Of a stretch of DNA of 64,000 bases, positions 1 through 10,447 are shown piece by piece. The stretch's first letter is position 1, and every line of letters begins with the position of its first letter. The position numbers and the translations under genes are program-made. The stretch lies in contig NZ_CP047958.1 of NCBI RefSeq assembly GCF_014304815.1, positions 124,001 through 188,000 on the forward strand, read 5' to 3'. The notes beneath the pieces are model-generated. The model was not told the origin of the DNA, searched no databases, and worked only from the letters and a program-made list of their open reading frames with translations. This DNA comes from Synechococcus sp. MIT S9220. GTDB lineage: Bacteria > Cyanobacteriota > Cyanobacteriia > PCC-6307 > Cyanobiaceae.

Positions 1-773
<773 letters not shown>

Positions 774-992
774 TGCAGAGGCGGATTATTCCCTGCCAGA
801 ATTTGTGTGCTTTGCTTTATGTTTTTTAAATCTAAAAGCCGCGTGCAATTAAATCACCTAATCTGTTCCTCGCCATGATTGTAGATTTTTATTTTTTTCA
901 GGAAAAATTATCTGGAAATTTAACAATCTTTGATTTGCCGTTGTTCATGCTCATTGCGAGGGATTTTTCTATTACTTCTTGTGGTCAATACA

Positions 993-1388
993 ATGGTTTT
1001 TTCAATGTTTAAAATAATGCCTTTCCTGTACCTTTTGTCTTATGGAATAGTTCTCGCCTTTGGGCAAGTTCTTTTTAAAATTTCATCCAATCAAGTAGAT
1101 AATATTGATCTATTCTCGTTGGCTTCTATTAGTAAGATGGTTACTCAACCTTACTTTATTTTAGCATGTTTTGTTTATGGATTAAGTACACTGGCGTGGG
1201 TGGGAATTCTTGCACGTGTAAATCTTGCAATTGCATACCCATTTGTAATATCTACATCCATATTGGCAACATCTTTAATTGGAGTGTTCGCGTTTGGCGA
1301 AGAGGTAAACAGTTATACATTTGTATCCTATGGCTTGATTATCTGTGCTTTAGCAACTCTTTCGAAAGGCATTATTGGGAATGTCTAA
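993..1388 (+). CDS. Small EamA/EmrE-like membrane protein (possible lipid-carrier flippase)
   Basis: About 131 residues with four hydrophobic stretches, resembling the small multidrug/ArnE-ArnF type of half-size EamA proteins. The segment LAIAYPFVISTSILATSLIG followed by a short FGE turn is typical of this fold, and a conserved-type Glu lies in the last loop. Possible starts are ATG at 993, 1005 or 1017; the open frame reaches back to TTG at 930, but that leader looks like intergenic sequence. The next gene starts 8 bases inside this one, which implies translational coupling. Such proteins move polyprenyl-phosphate sugars or small cations. The neighbouring polyprenyl-sugar-type GT2 favours the first role, which is an inference. 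DNA is clearly more A+T-rich than thiC and tkt. Confidence 0.75.
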   Translation: MVFSMFKIMPFLYLLSYGIVLAFGQVLFKISSNQVDNIDLFSLASISKMVTQPYFILACFVYGLSTLAWVGILARVNLAIAYPFVISTSILATSLIGVFAFGEEVNSYTFVSYGLIICALATLSKGIIGNV

Positions 1389-2034
1389 TTATATAGCCCC
1401 GAGACTAAATGGTATTGCAGAAAATCTTGCTCTTTATATAAGAAAAATTATTTATAAAAAAACCATAGGAGCTTTGTCGATCGATAAAACCTTAAAAGTT
1501 GGAGACCTAGGAGTGACAAGTGACAAAAGCAAGGATTCTAATTTCTTTGAGATGTTGTATCCTTACCCAGAGAATATTACTGCAATTGGTTTAGAAGATG
1601 CAAAGCATTTAGAGAAAATGTACCCTGGCCTGAAATTTGTTCATGCAGACGTGTGTAATTTACCTTTCCCCGATAAACTCTTTGATATTAGTTTTTGTTC
1701 GGCAGTAATAGAGCATGTTGGCTCTAGAGATAATCAATGCAAGCTTATTACTGAAGCCATGCGGACATCTCATATAGTTGTATTAACTACTCCTAACAGA
1801 TACTTTCCAATTGAATTTCATACGTTAACACCTTTTTTGCATTGGTTGCCAAAAAGAATATTTCGCACATATTTACGCATAATAGGCAAAAAATTTTGGT
1901 CACTGGAGGAAAACCTGAATATTCTTTCTGATTTTGAAATAGTAAAAATGCTAGAATCCAATTCCATAAATTATACAAAATATCATGTTCGATTGCTTGG
2001 AATAGTTAGTAACTTGGTCTATATTTTAAGATAA
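1381..2034 (+). CDS. Class I SAM-dependent methyltransferase
   Basis: A protein of 217 residues with a Methyltransf_11-like fold. LKVGDLGV is a degenerate motif I at about residues 37-44, FVHADVCNLPFPDKLFD matches the motif II/III region, and a later TPNRYFP segment is common in small-molecule and sugar methyltransferases. The ATG at 1381 overlaps the end of the upstream membrane-protein gene; a TTG at 1375 is an alternative. It ends 14 bases from the end of the convergent GT2 gene at 2048. The substrate cannot be read from the sequence; a surface glycan or lipid is likely from the context. The glycine-rich motif I is weaker than usual (GDLGVTS), so catalytic activity is probable but not certain. 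Confidence 0.75.
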   Translation: MSNYIAPRLNGIAENLALYIRKIIYKKTIGALSIDKTLKVGDLGVTSDKSKDSNFFEMLYPYPENITAIGLEDAKHLEKMYPGLKFVHADVCNLPFPDKLFDISFCSAVIEHVGSRDNQCKLITEAMRTSHIVVLTTPNRYFPIEFHTLTPFLHWLPKRIFRTYLRIIGKKFWSLEENLNILSDFEIVKMLESNSINYTKYHVRLLGIVSNLVYILR

Positions 2035-2047
2035 TCGCTAAAATATC

Positions 2048-3181
2048 TTATTTTTGCGAAATGAGGTAAAAAGATGAAAGTTTGCTTGCGAGTAAGTATA
2101 TTGTTGCAGATACTATTATAAAGGAACACCCTAAAAATCCATAAGTTATAGACAATTGTCTTGAAAGTAAATCATTAAAGGCCTGAATCAATAGAAGTGA
2201 AAAGTTAAATAATGAAAACGTGAGGCTAATACCAGAAAGCTTGTAAAGGCGATCTGTTCCGCTTCTTAAGCCAAGCACTTTTCTCAATTTTTTGTAATGC
2301 TTGCTTCCGTAATTTAGTCTTGCGTATATCATTTCATTTGTAAATATGTAATCAGTAAACATTACGATCGATAGGGTTAAGCTGCAAGCTGAAAAAATTA
2401 GAGTATTAGCTCCTGTAAAAGGTTTTACTCCTGTTTGCTGAAATATAAACAATAAAACCGAGGCAAATAAAAATAATATTGAGGGAGATACTATATTATA
2501 TTTAGGCGACAGAGAAAGCATAAATTTAAGATGGCGCCATCCATACCTCCATGTTTTTAAATGAGGCCTTCGCCCTGGAAAATCTTTTTGTAATGTTGTT
2601 GGTATTTCAGTCATTTTTAGATTTGATAGTCTTGCTTTGATGACCATTTCAGAAGCAAATTCCATGCCATTGGACTTTAAATTGAGGGATTCAATTGATG
2701 TTTTTCTAAATGCACGAATTCCACAATGAAAATCGCCAATTTTAATATCAAAAAACAGTCTTCCGAAAAAACTTAGGATTGGATTCCCAACGTAATAGTG
2801 TAGAAATGGCATTGCTCCTTTTTCTATATTGCCTTTAAATCTATTTCCCATAACTAAATCATACCCTTCTTCAATTTTACTTATAAATTCAGGGGCTTGT
2901 TGAAAGTTATATGTACAGTCCGCATCAGCCATGATTAAAAAATTCCCCTGCGCCTGTTGGATAGCAACTTTTAATGCTGCTCCATAACCTTTTATTTTCA
3001 CGTGCTGCACTTTCGCTCCAGCCGACTCAGCAAGTTCAACTGATTTGTCAGTACTTCCATTATCTGCCACAATTATTTCATAATGTTTCTTACATAGGCG
3101 TCCGCCTTGATGACAATCAGAAATCACTGATTCAATTGTCTGTTCTTCATTGAGGCATGGAATCACAAATGAAATTTGCAT
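2048..3181 (-). CDS. Family 2 glycosyltransferase, dolichyl/polyprenyl-phosphate-sugar synthase type with membrane tail
   Basis: A protein of 377 residues. The N-terminal GT-A domain shows FVIPCLNEEQTI, ADNGSTDKS and the metal-binding ADADCTYN motif at about residues 91-98. This arrangement is typical of DPM1-like enzymes that load a sugar on polyprenyl phosphate at the cytoplasmic face. From about residue 230 there are four hydrophobic segments, as in the bacterial DPM/GtrB-like subgroup. It lies on the opposite strand from the EamA-like and methyltransferase genes and converges on the latter. The multi-span protein at 3262-5073 lies just upstream on the same strand, so the two are probably cotranscribed. 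The sugar is unknown. Confidence 0.88.
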   Translation of the reverse strand: MQISFVIPCLNEEQTIESVISDCHQGGRLCKKHYEIIVADNGSTDKSVELAESAGAKVQHVKIKGYGAALKVAIQQAQGNFLIMADADCTYNFQQAPEFISKIEEGYDLVMGNRFKGNIEKGAMPFLHYYVGNPILSFFGRLFFDIKIGDFHCGIRAFRKTSIESLNLKSNGMEFASEMVIKARLSNLKMTEIPTTLQKDFPGRRPHLKTWRYGWRHLKFMLSLSPKYNIVSPSILFLFASVLLFIFQQTGVKPFTGANTLIFSACSLTLSIVMFTDYIFTNEMIYARLNYGSKHYKKLRKVLGLRSGTDRLYKLSGISLTFSLFNFSLLLIQAFNDLLSRQLSITYGFLGCSFIIVSATIYLLASKLSSFYLISQK

Positions 3182-3261
3182 GTAAATCTTGAACTAGGAA
3201 GTTAGTTAAATCTAGCATTGGCGCAAAATTTTTTTATCTTGAATTGTTTAAGTGCTTTATT

Positions 3262-5073
3262 TTACAGATCCTGATATTGACCGTTGATTTTTGTGGCATT
3301 GCAAATAAATATTATTTGCTTTCTGAGGTTGAAAGGATTACGCGAAGTTTTTTGCGTCATATGCTGATGGCATTGAAGGTTTTCATTGTTTTCGCTAAGA
3401 TTATTTTGCGCTATAATATATTTTGTATTTAGCTTTTTCATGCAATTAAAATATGGCAATGTCTTATTAATGGTAGCCTGATTTTTTTGCGCTTGCCTTG
3501 ATGGATTTCCTAGACATTTTTCAAATTTATCTTTGTCTACATAGTTTGCCCCTGAATAGTTTCTTAAATTTCTTCCTGCTAGATTAACGTATTGAGAATT
3601 TCCTATGTTTTTTTGGATTGTTTGATACAACGAAAATCCCCAAGCAAATCGATTCATAGCACTTTCATATTCAAGAATAGCATAGCTAGTTTGAAGTAAG
3701 CTTAAAGTTGAAAGCCCCAAGAATACAAGAATTTGGGTAGGGAGCAGGAAAAAATATAATAGCCTGTACCCTAGGCTCCTTACATGTTGATGAAAATTGA
3801 TTGGTGAATAACTTTCGCAGTATATTAAAAGTAATATCGGTGTTGCGTAGTAATCAGCTCTTTTTGGGCCTAGGATTATCAAAAGTGTAATTTGCATTAT
3901 AGCTACTATCCCAACGCTCTTTTGTGCGGAATACTTGATTGATGCTAAACATATAATGACTGCAACGACAATCGCTGGCCCAAGGACAATCCCTATATGC
4001 TGGATAGAAAATGGTATTGCTAATGATATTGGAAAATGAGCCGGATAAGAGTTGCTAGCTCCCAGCATATTCTCAAACCAACTTTTTTGCCAATCGTTAG
4101 GGGTAAATAATTTACTAAAGAGAGGATACATAGGGTTCCCTGTGATTTGATATCTAAATATTGCCAGAATTGTGATTGAGCTAAATGCATATATGAAGAG
4201 AAAGCCAGATGTGAATTTTCTTGTGAGTACCTTTGGCTTTTTGAAGTATTTAATGTTGGCCGAACATATATGTGTAAGTATCGGAAATATGATCAGTAAA
4301 GAGGTGATTTTGAACCCAAGACTTAATATGCAGCATGTGATTGCCAGTTTGGCATTTGATTGTGTCCGCGAGTCTATCCATGTTGCATAAGACACAAATA
4401 AAGATATATCTGTGAGTAGCAGGGGTTTTCCGATTGTCAGCCACTGCATAAATACAGGTAGCGATAAAAAGGTAATCAAAAGTGTTTTATTGCTTTTTCT
4501 TTGTATTAAAAATAAAATTGCTGGAAGAATATTTATAGCTTGCATTGTTCTTATGAGCCAGCCGTTGCTTTCTTGATAAAAAGAGTAATTTGATAAATCA
4601 CCGAAGCCTAGTAAGCCCTCGGTTAATCCGCCATCTATTACCAATCTTTGTTGAAGCCAAAATTGAAATGCATAGCCTGTATGGTAATCAGCTGCGTCAG
4701 GGTGGTTTATTGGCCCAAATGAAGTGATTGCTAGAAGTAATAAGAGTAATAGGATTAGGGCATTAGCGATTGACTTTTCTTTTAGAGAGGAAGCATTAAG
4801 TAGTATTTGTTTTTTTGTAGCCTTTATTGCTGCATATAGATAATGTCTTTGATATATAATTATGTATATCAACAAAGCGAGACCTATGCTCCAGATGGGA
4901 GCCCATGCGAGCTTTAGGCTTAATGTAAGCAGTGATATTAGCCCGACTGCTGAAACCGAAATCAGCAATGATGTTGCAACTATTGAGTATATTGCCTGCT
5001 CGATTTTATTAGTATTTGTACTTGGAGTAAGTATTGCTATAGTTGAAATAGTAAATATAATTATTGCAAGCAT
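3262..5073 (-). CDS. Large multi-pass membrane protein, possible GT-C-type glycosyltransferase
   Basis: A protein of 603 residues with roughly eleven to thirteen predicted membrane spans and a soluble C-terminal tail of about 130 residues. After a few spans there is a loop with INHPDAADYHTGYAFQFWL. The Asp-containing early periplasmic loop resembles the acidic loop of GT-C enzymes, which take sugars from polyprenyl phosphate, but no firm family assignment is possible by eye. The ATG at 5073 gives a hydrophobic N-terminus. It is followed 80 bases later by the polyprenyl-sugar-type GT2, and that pairing is the main support for the proposed role. The DNA is very A+T-rich. It could also be an O-antigen polymerase-like protein. 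Confidence 0.65.
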   Translation of the reverse strand: MLAIIIFTISTIAILTPSTNTNKIEQAIYSIVATSLLISVSAVGLISLLTLSLKLAWAPIWSIGLALLIYIIIYQRHYLYAAIKATKKQILLNASSLKEKSIANALILLLLLLLAITSFGPINHPDAADYHTGYAFQFWLQQRLVIDGGLTEGLLGFGDLSNYSFYQESNGWLIRTMQAINILPAILFLIQRKSNKTLLITFLSLPVFMQWLTIGKPLLLTDISLFVSYATWIDSRTQSNAKLAITCCILSLGFKITSLLIIFPILTHICSANIKYFKKPKVLTRKFTSGFLFIYAFSSITILAIFRYQITGNPMYPLFSKLFTPNDWQKSWFENMLGASNSYPAHFPISLAIPFSIQHIGIVLGPAIVVAVIICLASIKYSAQKSVGIVAIMQITLLIILGPKRADYYATPILLLIYCESYSPINFHQHVRSLGYRLLYFFLLPTQILVFLGLSTLSLLQTSYAILEYESAMNRFAWGFSLYQTIQKNIGNSQYVNLAGRNLRNYSGANYVDKDKFEKCLGNPSRQAQKNQATINKTLPYFNCMKKLNTKYIIAQNNLSENNENLQCHQHMTQKTSRNPFNLRKQIIFICNATKINGQYQDL

Positions 5074-5300
5074 TCTTAAATTGCTTTGATGGGCGATTCT
5101 AGCATTTCTTGCTTTATGCGCCTGTCGCCTCTTTTCTTTTTTTTATTATAGTCTAGGCACATGATGGTATGTTGGTGAATTTATTATTTGCATTTTGAAT
5201 ATAATGCCGGGTTCGATTCAGGCTATTGGGAAGCTTGGCTTTCCAAAAAACCACTTTCCTCAAAAGTAGTCTCCGGTCTTCCTTCGGTGAACATATCGGC

Positions 5301-6290
5301 TCATTCGCGGTTTTTATTGGGGTTTTTTTCTGGCTTTGACCTGCTTGCATTAATTTTTTGTGTTTTGGCGATTCCTTCGTTGAGTGAATTAATTGTCGGA
5401 GGAAGCCCTTCTCTAAGAGAAATCTTTGGCTCCCAGCCCAGTTCCTGTCTTGCAAGGTCAATGAACGGTTGTCGCTGGCGCGGGTCGTCCTTAGGTAGTG
5501 GCTTGAAAACAAATTTTAGATTGGGGTTGATTAGATCGCGTACGAGTTCAGCCAGCTGAAGGATGGTGAATTCATTGGGATTGCCAATGTTGATAGGACC
5601 GGTTTTGTCGCCATTCATCAGTAGCACCATCCCTTCGATCAGATCGTCCACATAGCAAAAAGATCTTGTTTGACTGCCATCTCCATAGAGCGTCAGTGAT
5701 TTTCCCTGAAGAGCTTGAACAATGAAATTGCTTACAACACGTCCATCATCCGGAAGCATGCGAGGGCCATAAGTATTGAAGATCCGCATCACCCGGATTT
5801 CTGTTTCGTGCATGCGCTGGTAGTCGAAACAAAGGGTTTCGGCGATGCGCTTTCCTTCGTCGTAACAGCTGCGAATCCCGATTGTATTGACGCAGCCTCG
5901 ATAGCTTTCCGGTTGAGGATGAACTTCTGGATCTCCGTAAACTTCACTAGTGCTAGCGAGTAAGAATCGCGCGCCAACGCGTCTTGCAAGCCCCAGCATA
6001 TTGTAAGTGCCTAGAAAGCTTGTCTTCGCTGTTTTGATTGGGTTGAACTGATAGTGAATCGGAGAGGCGGGGCAGGCTAAATGCCAGATCCGATCGACTT
6101 CTAGCTTGATCGGTTCGGTGACATCGTGGCGAATTAATTCAAAGCTGGGATGCCCTATCCACTTGCTGATATTAGCTTTTCTTCCAGTGAAATAGTTGTC
6201 CAGGCAGATCACTTCTTCGCCGGCTTCCATTAAGCGATCAGTTAAGTGGGAGCCGAGGAACCCTGCGCCGCCAGTAATGAGATTGCGCAT
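5301..6290 (-). CDS. UDP-glucuronate decarboxylase / UDP-xylose synthase-like SDR epimerase
   Basis: A protein of 329 residues of the extended short-chain dehydrogenase family. The NAD-binding GGAGFLGSH is at residues 7-15, the TSEVYG Ser/Thr motif at 114-119 and the catalytic Tyr143/Lys147 in YDEGK. The segments [12 protein letters not shown] and [13 protein letters not shown] are characteristic of UDP-xylose synthase (UXS), which oxidises and decarboxylates UDP-glucuronate to UDP-xylose. The last 25 residues are a Lys/Asn-rich extension without recognisable fold. It lies downstream of tkt on the same strand, separated by a strong terminator at 6321-6350, so it should have its own promoter. 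Its codon use is intermediate between the A+T-rich genes on its left and tkt. Confidence 0.9.
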   Translation of the reverse strand: MRNLITGGAGFLGSHLTDRLMEAGEEVICLDNYFTGRKANISKWIGHPSFELIRHDVTEPIKLEVDRIWHLACPASPIHYQFNPIKTAKTSFLGTYNMLGLARRVGARFLLASTSEVYGDPEVHPQPESYRGCVNTIGIRSCYDEGKRIAETLCFDYQRMHETEIRVMRIFNTYGPRMLPDDGRVVSNFIVQALQGKSLTLYGDGSQTRSFCYVDDLIEGMVLLMNGDKTGPINIGNPNEFTILQLAELVRDLINPNLKFVFKPLPKDDPRQRQPFIDLARQELGWEPKISLREGLPPTINSLNEGIAKTQKINASRSKPEKNPNKNRE

Positions 6291-6320
6291 GTGATCGAAA
6301 CGTCAATGTTGCTGATCAAA

Positions 6321-6350
6321 AAAAAGCGGAGGATGCATTCCTCCGCTTTT
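6321..6350 (-). terminator. Rho-independent terminator of tkt
   Basis: The hairpin arms AGCGGAGGA (6325-6333) and TCCTCCGCT (6339-6347) enclose a short TGCAT loop. Read on the minus strand, the stem is followed by a run of T residues (complement of the A run at 6318-6325). It lies just after the tkt stop codon on the minus strand. The T run on the plus-strand side is only four bases, so action is mainly in the tkt direction. Confidence 0.9.
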
Positions 6351-6369
6351 GCATTGGGCTGAATTGTGA

Positions 6370-8379
6370 TTAGCCCAGCAGCGCTTTGGATTTAGCGACT
6401 ACATTGTCCACGGTGAAGCCGAACTTCTCCATGCAGGTGCCGCCAGGAGCTGATGCACCGAAACGGTTCATCGTGACGCTGTCGCCATCGAGGCCGATGA
6501 AACGGTGCCAGCCAAAGGACTCTGCGGCTTCCACTACGATGCGCTTGCGAACAGAACCTGGAAGAACTTCTTCTTTGTAGGCATCACTTTGCTCGTCAAA
6601 CAGTTCGACGCAGGGCATGGAGACGACGCGCACTTGTTTGCCCTCGGCGCTGAGCTGTTTGGCGGCTTGCACGCAGAGGTCAAGTTCGGTGCCGGTACCG
6701 ATCAGGATCAGATCGGGCGTTTCATCGCAGTCTTCGAGAATGTAACCACCCAGTGCCACTTTCTCAATCGAGGAATTGGCTTGATTGGCCATGCCTTGCC
6801 GGCTGAGGCAGAGCGCACTGGGACGGTGACGGTTGCCGATCGCCAGTTTGTAAGCGCCACTTGTTTCGTTGCCGTCGCCAGGTCGGAACACCAGCAGGCC
6901 TGGCATGGCCCTTAATGAAGGGATGGTCTCGATCGGCTGGTGGGTGGGTCCGTCTTCGCCAACACCAATCGAATCGTGGGTGAGCACGTAGATCACACCC
7001 AGTTCACTTAGTGCCGAGAGGCGCATCGAGCCGCGCATGTAGTCGGCGAAGACCAGGAAAGTTCCGCCGTAGGGGATCAAACCACTGTTGTGATAAGCGA
7101 TGCCGTTGAGTACAGCTGCCATGGCGTGCTCTCTCACACCAAAGTGCAGATAACGCTTCTCAGGGGTCTCTGGCTGGTAAGAACCTGTTTCGCCCTTGAT
7201 GTCGGTGTAGTTGGAGTGAGTGAGGTCGGCAGATCCACCAATCAGTTCAGGCAGATTGGGGCCCAATGCACCCAGACAGATCTGGGAATGTTTACGGGTG
7301 GCAAGACCTTTGTCGTCGGCTGTGTAAGTGGGCAGATCTTTGTCCCAACCTTGAGGGAGTTCGCCGCGCAGCATGCGCTCAAACTCTGCTGATTCTGTCG
7401 GGTATTTGGAGCGGTAAGTCGCCAGGGTTTGATTCCACTCCGCCTCCAGGCTGGCGCCGCGATCGATGGCCTGACGGAACTGGTCGTACGCGTCCTGAGG
7501 CACTTCAAAGGGACCGTAGTTCCAGCCCAGTTGCTTGCGTGTCAGTTCGGTTTCTTCATCACCCAGGGGAGCGCCGTGCACCCCAGCGGTGTCGCTCTTG
7601 TTGGGTGAGCCGAAACCGATTGTCGTTGTGATCTTGATGATCGAGGGCTTGTCGGTAACAGCCTTGGCAGCTTCGATGGCCTTGGCGATGGCATCCACAT
7701 CGGTGTTGCCATCAGCTACGTGCTGTACGTGCCAGCCGTAAGCCTCATACCGCTTGAGCACGTCCTCGGTGAAGGACACGTTCGTGCGGCCATCGATGGT
7801 GATGTGGTTGTCGTCGTAGAGGGCGATCAGTTTGCCCAGCTTCAGGTGGCCAGCTAAGGACGCTGCTTCGGAGGACACACCCTCCTGATTGCAGCCGTCA
7901 CCCATGATCACGTAGGTGAAGTGATCAACAACAGTGGCGTCGGGCTTGTTGAACTTTGCAGCAAGGTGAGACTCTGCGATGGCCAGACCCACAGCGTTGG
8001 AAATACCAGCACCCAGGGGACCGGTGGTCACCTCGATACCGGGTGTTTCGAAGGTCTCAGGGTGTCCAGGCGTCTTGGAGCCCCATTGCCTGAATTGTTT
8101 AATGTCATCGATCGACACCGAGTCGTAGCCGGTGAGATGCAGCAATGCGTACAGCAACATGCAGCCGTGACCGGCCGACAGCACAAAGCGATCTCTGTTG
8201 AACCACTTGGGGTTCTTCGGGTTGTGATGCAGGAACTTGTCCCAGAGCGCATACCCCATCGGGGCACAACCCATGGGCAGACCTGGGTGGCCGCTCTTGG
8301 ACTTGTTGATCGCATCAACGGCCAGCATGCGGATGCTGTTGATGCAGAGGGTGTCGAGAGATGCGGGCGCGGCGACCAT
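6370..8379 (-). CDS. tktA: Transketolase
   Basis: A full-length transketolase of 669 residues. It transfers two-carbon units between sugar phosphates in the Calvin cycle and the pentose phosphate pathway, using thiamine diphosphate. The N-terminal substrate motif [12 protein letters not shown] is at about 26-37, and the thiamine-diphosphate motif begins GDG at 160-162 and ends with Asn191. The pyrimidine domain carries FGVREHAM and the donor-site [15 protein letters not shown] segment. The ATG at 8379 gives a normal N-terminus. The gene lies 87 bases downstream of fabF on the same strand, and its transcript ends at the hairpin at 6321-6350. Confidence 0.98.
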   Translation of the reverse strand: MVAAPASLDTLCINSIRMLAVDAINKSKSGHPGLPMGCAPMGYALWDKFLHHNPKNPKWFNRDRFVLSAGHGCMLLYALLHLTGYDSVSIDDIKQFRQWGSKTPGHPETFETPGIEVTTGPLGAGISNAVGLAIAESHLAAKFNKPDATVVDHFTYVIMGDGCNQEGVSSEAASLAGHLKLGKLIALYDDNHITIDGRTNVSFTEDVLKRYEAYGWHVQHVADGNTDVDAIAKAIEAAKAVTDKPSIIKITTTIGFGSPNKSDTAGVHGAPLGDEETELTRKQLGWNYGPFEVPQDAYDQFRQAIDRGASLEAEWNQTLATYRSKYPTESAEFERMLRGELPQGWDKDLPTYTADDKGLATRKHSQICLGALGPNLPELIGGSADLTHSNYTDIKGETGSYQPETPEKRYLHFGVREHAMAAVLNGIAYHNSGLIPYGGTFLVFADYMRGSMRLSALSELGVIYVLTHDSIGVGEDGPTHQPIETIPSLRAMPGLLVFRPGDGNETSGAYKLAIGNRHRPSALCLSRQGMANQANSSIEKVALGGYILEDCDETPDLILIGTGTELDLCVQAAKQLSAEGKQVRVVSMPCVELFDEQSDAYKEEVLPGSVRKRIVVEAAESFGWHRFIGLDGDSVTMNRFGASAPGGTCMEKFGFTVDNVVAKSKALLG

Positions 8380-8466
8380 GGCGTGAGATTCGAGAAGCAG
8401 TAAGGAGTTGGATCAGTCTGAAACAGCATGGTCAGAGTCACCGGTGGTGAACCTGACATCAGGGGT

Positions 8467-9714
8467 TCAATTCATGCGCTGGAAGGCAAGGCAGACGTTG
8501 TGGCCGCCGAAACCGAACGAGTTGGATAACACTGTTTCCAGTGTGTGCTCGCGGGCGGCGTTAGGCACCACATCCAGATCACAGTCGGGATCGGGATTGG
8601 TGTAATTGATGGTGGGGGGGACAACATTGTGTTGCAGCGCAAGCACGCAGGCCACGGCTTCGATGCCGCCGGAGCCACCCAAGAGATGTCCTGTCATCGA
8701 CTTGGTTGAGCTCACAGGAATCTTCTGGGCGCGTTGGCCGAGAGCACTCTTGATCGCTGCGGTTTCGTTGCTGTCGTTTGCCGGGGTGCTGGTGCCGTGT
8801 GCATTGACGTAGTCGATGCTGTCAACATTCAGGCCTCCGTCCTCCAAAGCGAGGCGCATGGCGGCTGCTCCGCCGACACCACCGGGTGTTGGTGAGGTGA
8901 TGTGGTGTGCATCACAGGTAGTTCCGTAGCCAACGATTTCGGCCAGGATCGTGGCGCCGCGGGCCTTGGCGTGACTAAGGGTTTCAAGCACTAATACGCC
9001 TGATCCTTCGCCAATTACAAAGCCGTCGCGTTCTTTGTCGAACGGTCGGCTGGCAGTTGCTGGATCATCGTTCCGGAACGACAGTGCCTTCGCACTGGCG
9101 AATCCGGCAACTCCCAGGGGAGTAATGGCGGACTCTGCGCCACCACAGATCATGGCGTCGGCTTTGCCCATTTGCAGCAGACGGAAGGCATCGCCGATGG
9201 CATTGGAACCCGCTGCACAGGCCGTGGCGACAGCTGAGCTTGGCCCTTTGGCTCCGAGGGCGATCGCTGCCAGGCCCGTGGCCATGTTGGGGATCATCAT
9301 TGGCACCGTGAAGGGGCTCACTCGCCCTGGCCCCTTGCCCTCAAGCACATGGGCTTGGGTTTCCATGGTGAGTAGCCCGCCGACGCCGGAGCCGATGCTG
9401 ACGCCAATCCGCTCCGCGTTGGTTTCGGTGATCTCCAGCCCTGCATGGGTAAGAGCCTGTTTGGCCGCAACAACACCGAACTTGCAGTATCGATCCCAAC
9501 GCTTCGCTTCCTTGGGCTCAAGGAAACCAGTTGGATCGAAGTCTTTCACTTCTGCGGCAAACCGACAGGCGTGCCGAGAGGCATCAAACAATGAAATTGA
9601 TGCCACCCCATTCCTGCCGGAGGTGAGACCGGACCAATAGTCGGCAACGCAGTTGCCGATCGGTGTCACCGCGCCGAGGCCGGTGACCACGACGCGTTGG
9701 AGACCCTCCACCAT
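8467..9714 (-). CDS. fabF: 3-oxoacyl-[acyl-carrier-protein] synthase II
   Basis: A protein of 415 residues of the thiolase superfamily, the usual length for KAS II. The nucleophile Cys166 lies in VATACAAGSN. The catalytic histidines lie in VNAHGTSTPANDSNE and in the MTGHLLGGSG segment. FabF elongates acyl-ACP with malonyl-ACP in fatty acid synthesis. It starts 11 bases after the acpP stop, in the usual bacterial acpP-fabF pair, and reads on towards tkt. Confidence 0.98.
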   Translation of the reverse strand: MVEGLQRVVVTGLGAVTPIGNCVADYWSGLTSGRNGVASISLFDASRHACRFAAEVKDFDPTGFLEPKEAKRWDRYCKFGVVAAKQALTHAGLEITETNAERIGVSIGSGVGGLLTMETQAHVLEGKGPGRVSPFTVPMMIPNMATGLAAIALGAKGPSSAVATACAAGSNAIGDAFRLLQMGKADAMICGGAESAITPLGVAGFASAKALSFRNDDPATASRPFDKERDGFVIGEGSGVLVLETLSHAKARGATILAEIVGYGTTCDAHHITSPTPGGVGGAAAMRLALEDGGLNVDSIDYVNAHGTSTPANDSNETAAIKSALGQRAQKIPVSSTKSMTGHLLGGSGGIEAVACVLALQHNVVPPTINYTNPDPDCDLDVVPNAAREHTLETVLSNSFGFGGHNVCLAFQRMN

Positions 9715-9725
9715 GCTGCCGATCC

Positions 9726-9968
9726 TCAGGCCTGCTTGTCTTCGATGTACTTGACGGCGTCGCCGACAGTGGCAATGCCTTCTGCGGCTTCGTCTGGGAT
9801 TTCGATGTCAAAGGCTTCTTCCAATGCCATCACCAGCTCGACGGTGTCGAGTGAGTCGGCGCCGAGATCGTTCTGAAAATTCGATTCGGGCTTGACTTCG
9901 CCGGCATCGACGCTGAGCTGCTCAGCCACGATCGAACGGACTTTTTCGAGGATCGCTTCCTGGGACAT
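9726..9968 (-). CDS. acpP: Acyl carrier protein
   Basis: An acidic protein of 80 residues with the phosphopantetheine attachment site DSLDTVE (Ser39). It carries growing acyl chains in fatty acid synthesis and is also the acyl donor for lipid A. The open frame extends upstream to 9992, but the start at ATG 9968 ([10 protein letters not shown]) matches the family length. It is the first gene of an acpP-fabF unit and is divergent from psaC across a 168-base gap that must hold both promoters. Confidence 0.98.
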   Translation of the reverse strand: MSQEAILEKVRSIVAEQLSVDAGEVKPESNFQNDLGADSLDTVELVMALEEAFDIEIPDEAAEGIATVGDAVKYIEDKQA

Positions 9969-10058
9969 GGCCGTGAAGACGGGACGCCGCATCTTACGGG
10001 CTGGCCAGAGTCTTTCAAATTTTTGGCTTGGAGAACCACCTGGCGTTAATAACGGTGA

Positions 10059-10382
<324 letters not shown>

Positions 10383-10416
10383 TCATCAAAGTCGTTTTTT
10401 AGCTCAGTTACTCATA

Positions 10417-10445
10417 AGCTCGGCCTGGCATCGCCGGGCTTTTTT
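10417..10445 (+). terminator. Rho-independent terminator of psaC, abutting the glmS start
   Basis: The arms AGCTCGGC (10417-10424) and GCCGGGCT (10433-10440) pair over eight positions with one G-U and are followed by TTTTTT. The glmS ATG begins at 10448, two bases after the T run, so the T run and stem occupy the place where a glmS ribosome binding site would lie. Confidence 0.85.
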
Positions 10446-10447
10446 GT

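Noticed and set aside
3244-3432. Plus-strand frame over the end of the large membrane-protein gene
   Set aside because: It lies antisense to the well-supported 603-residue gene and shows no family feature.
7921-8403. Long opposite-strand frames inside tkt, fabF, glgP and other GC-rich genes
   Set aside because: They are antisense shadows of well-supported genes, with no family features.
8448-8473. Hairpin between fabF and tkt
   Set aside because: A bulged stem without a T run; it could be a weak pause or processing site, but not enough to annotate.
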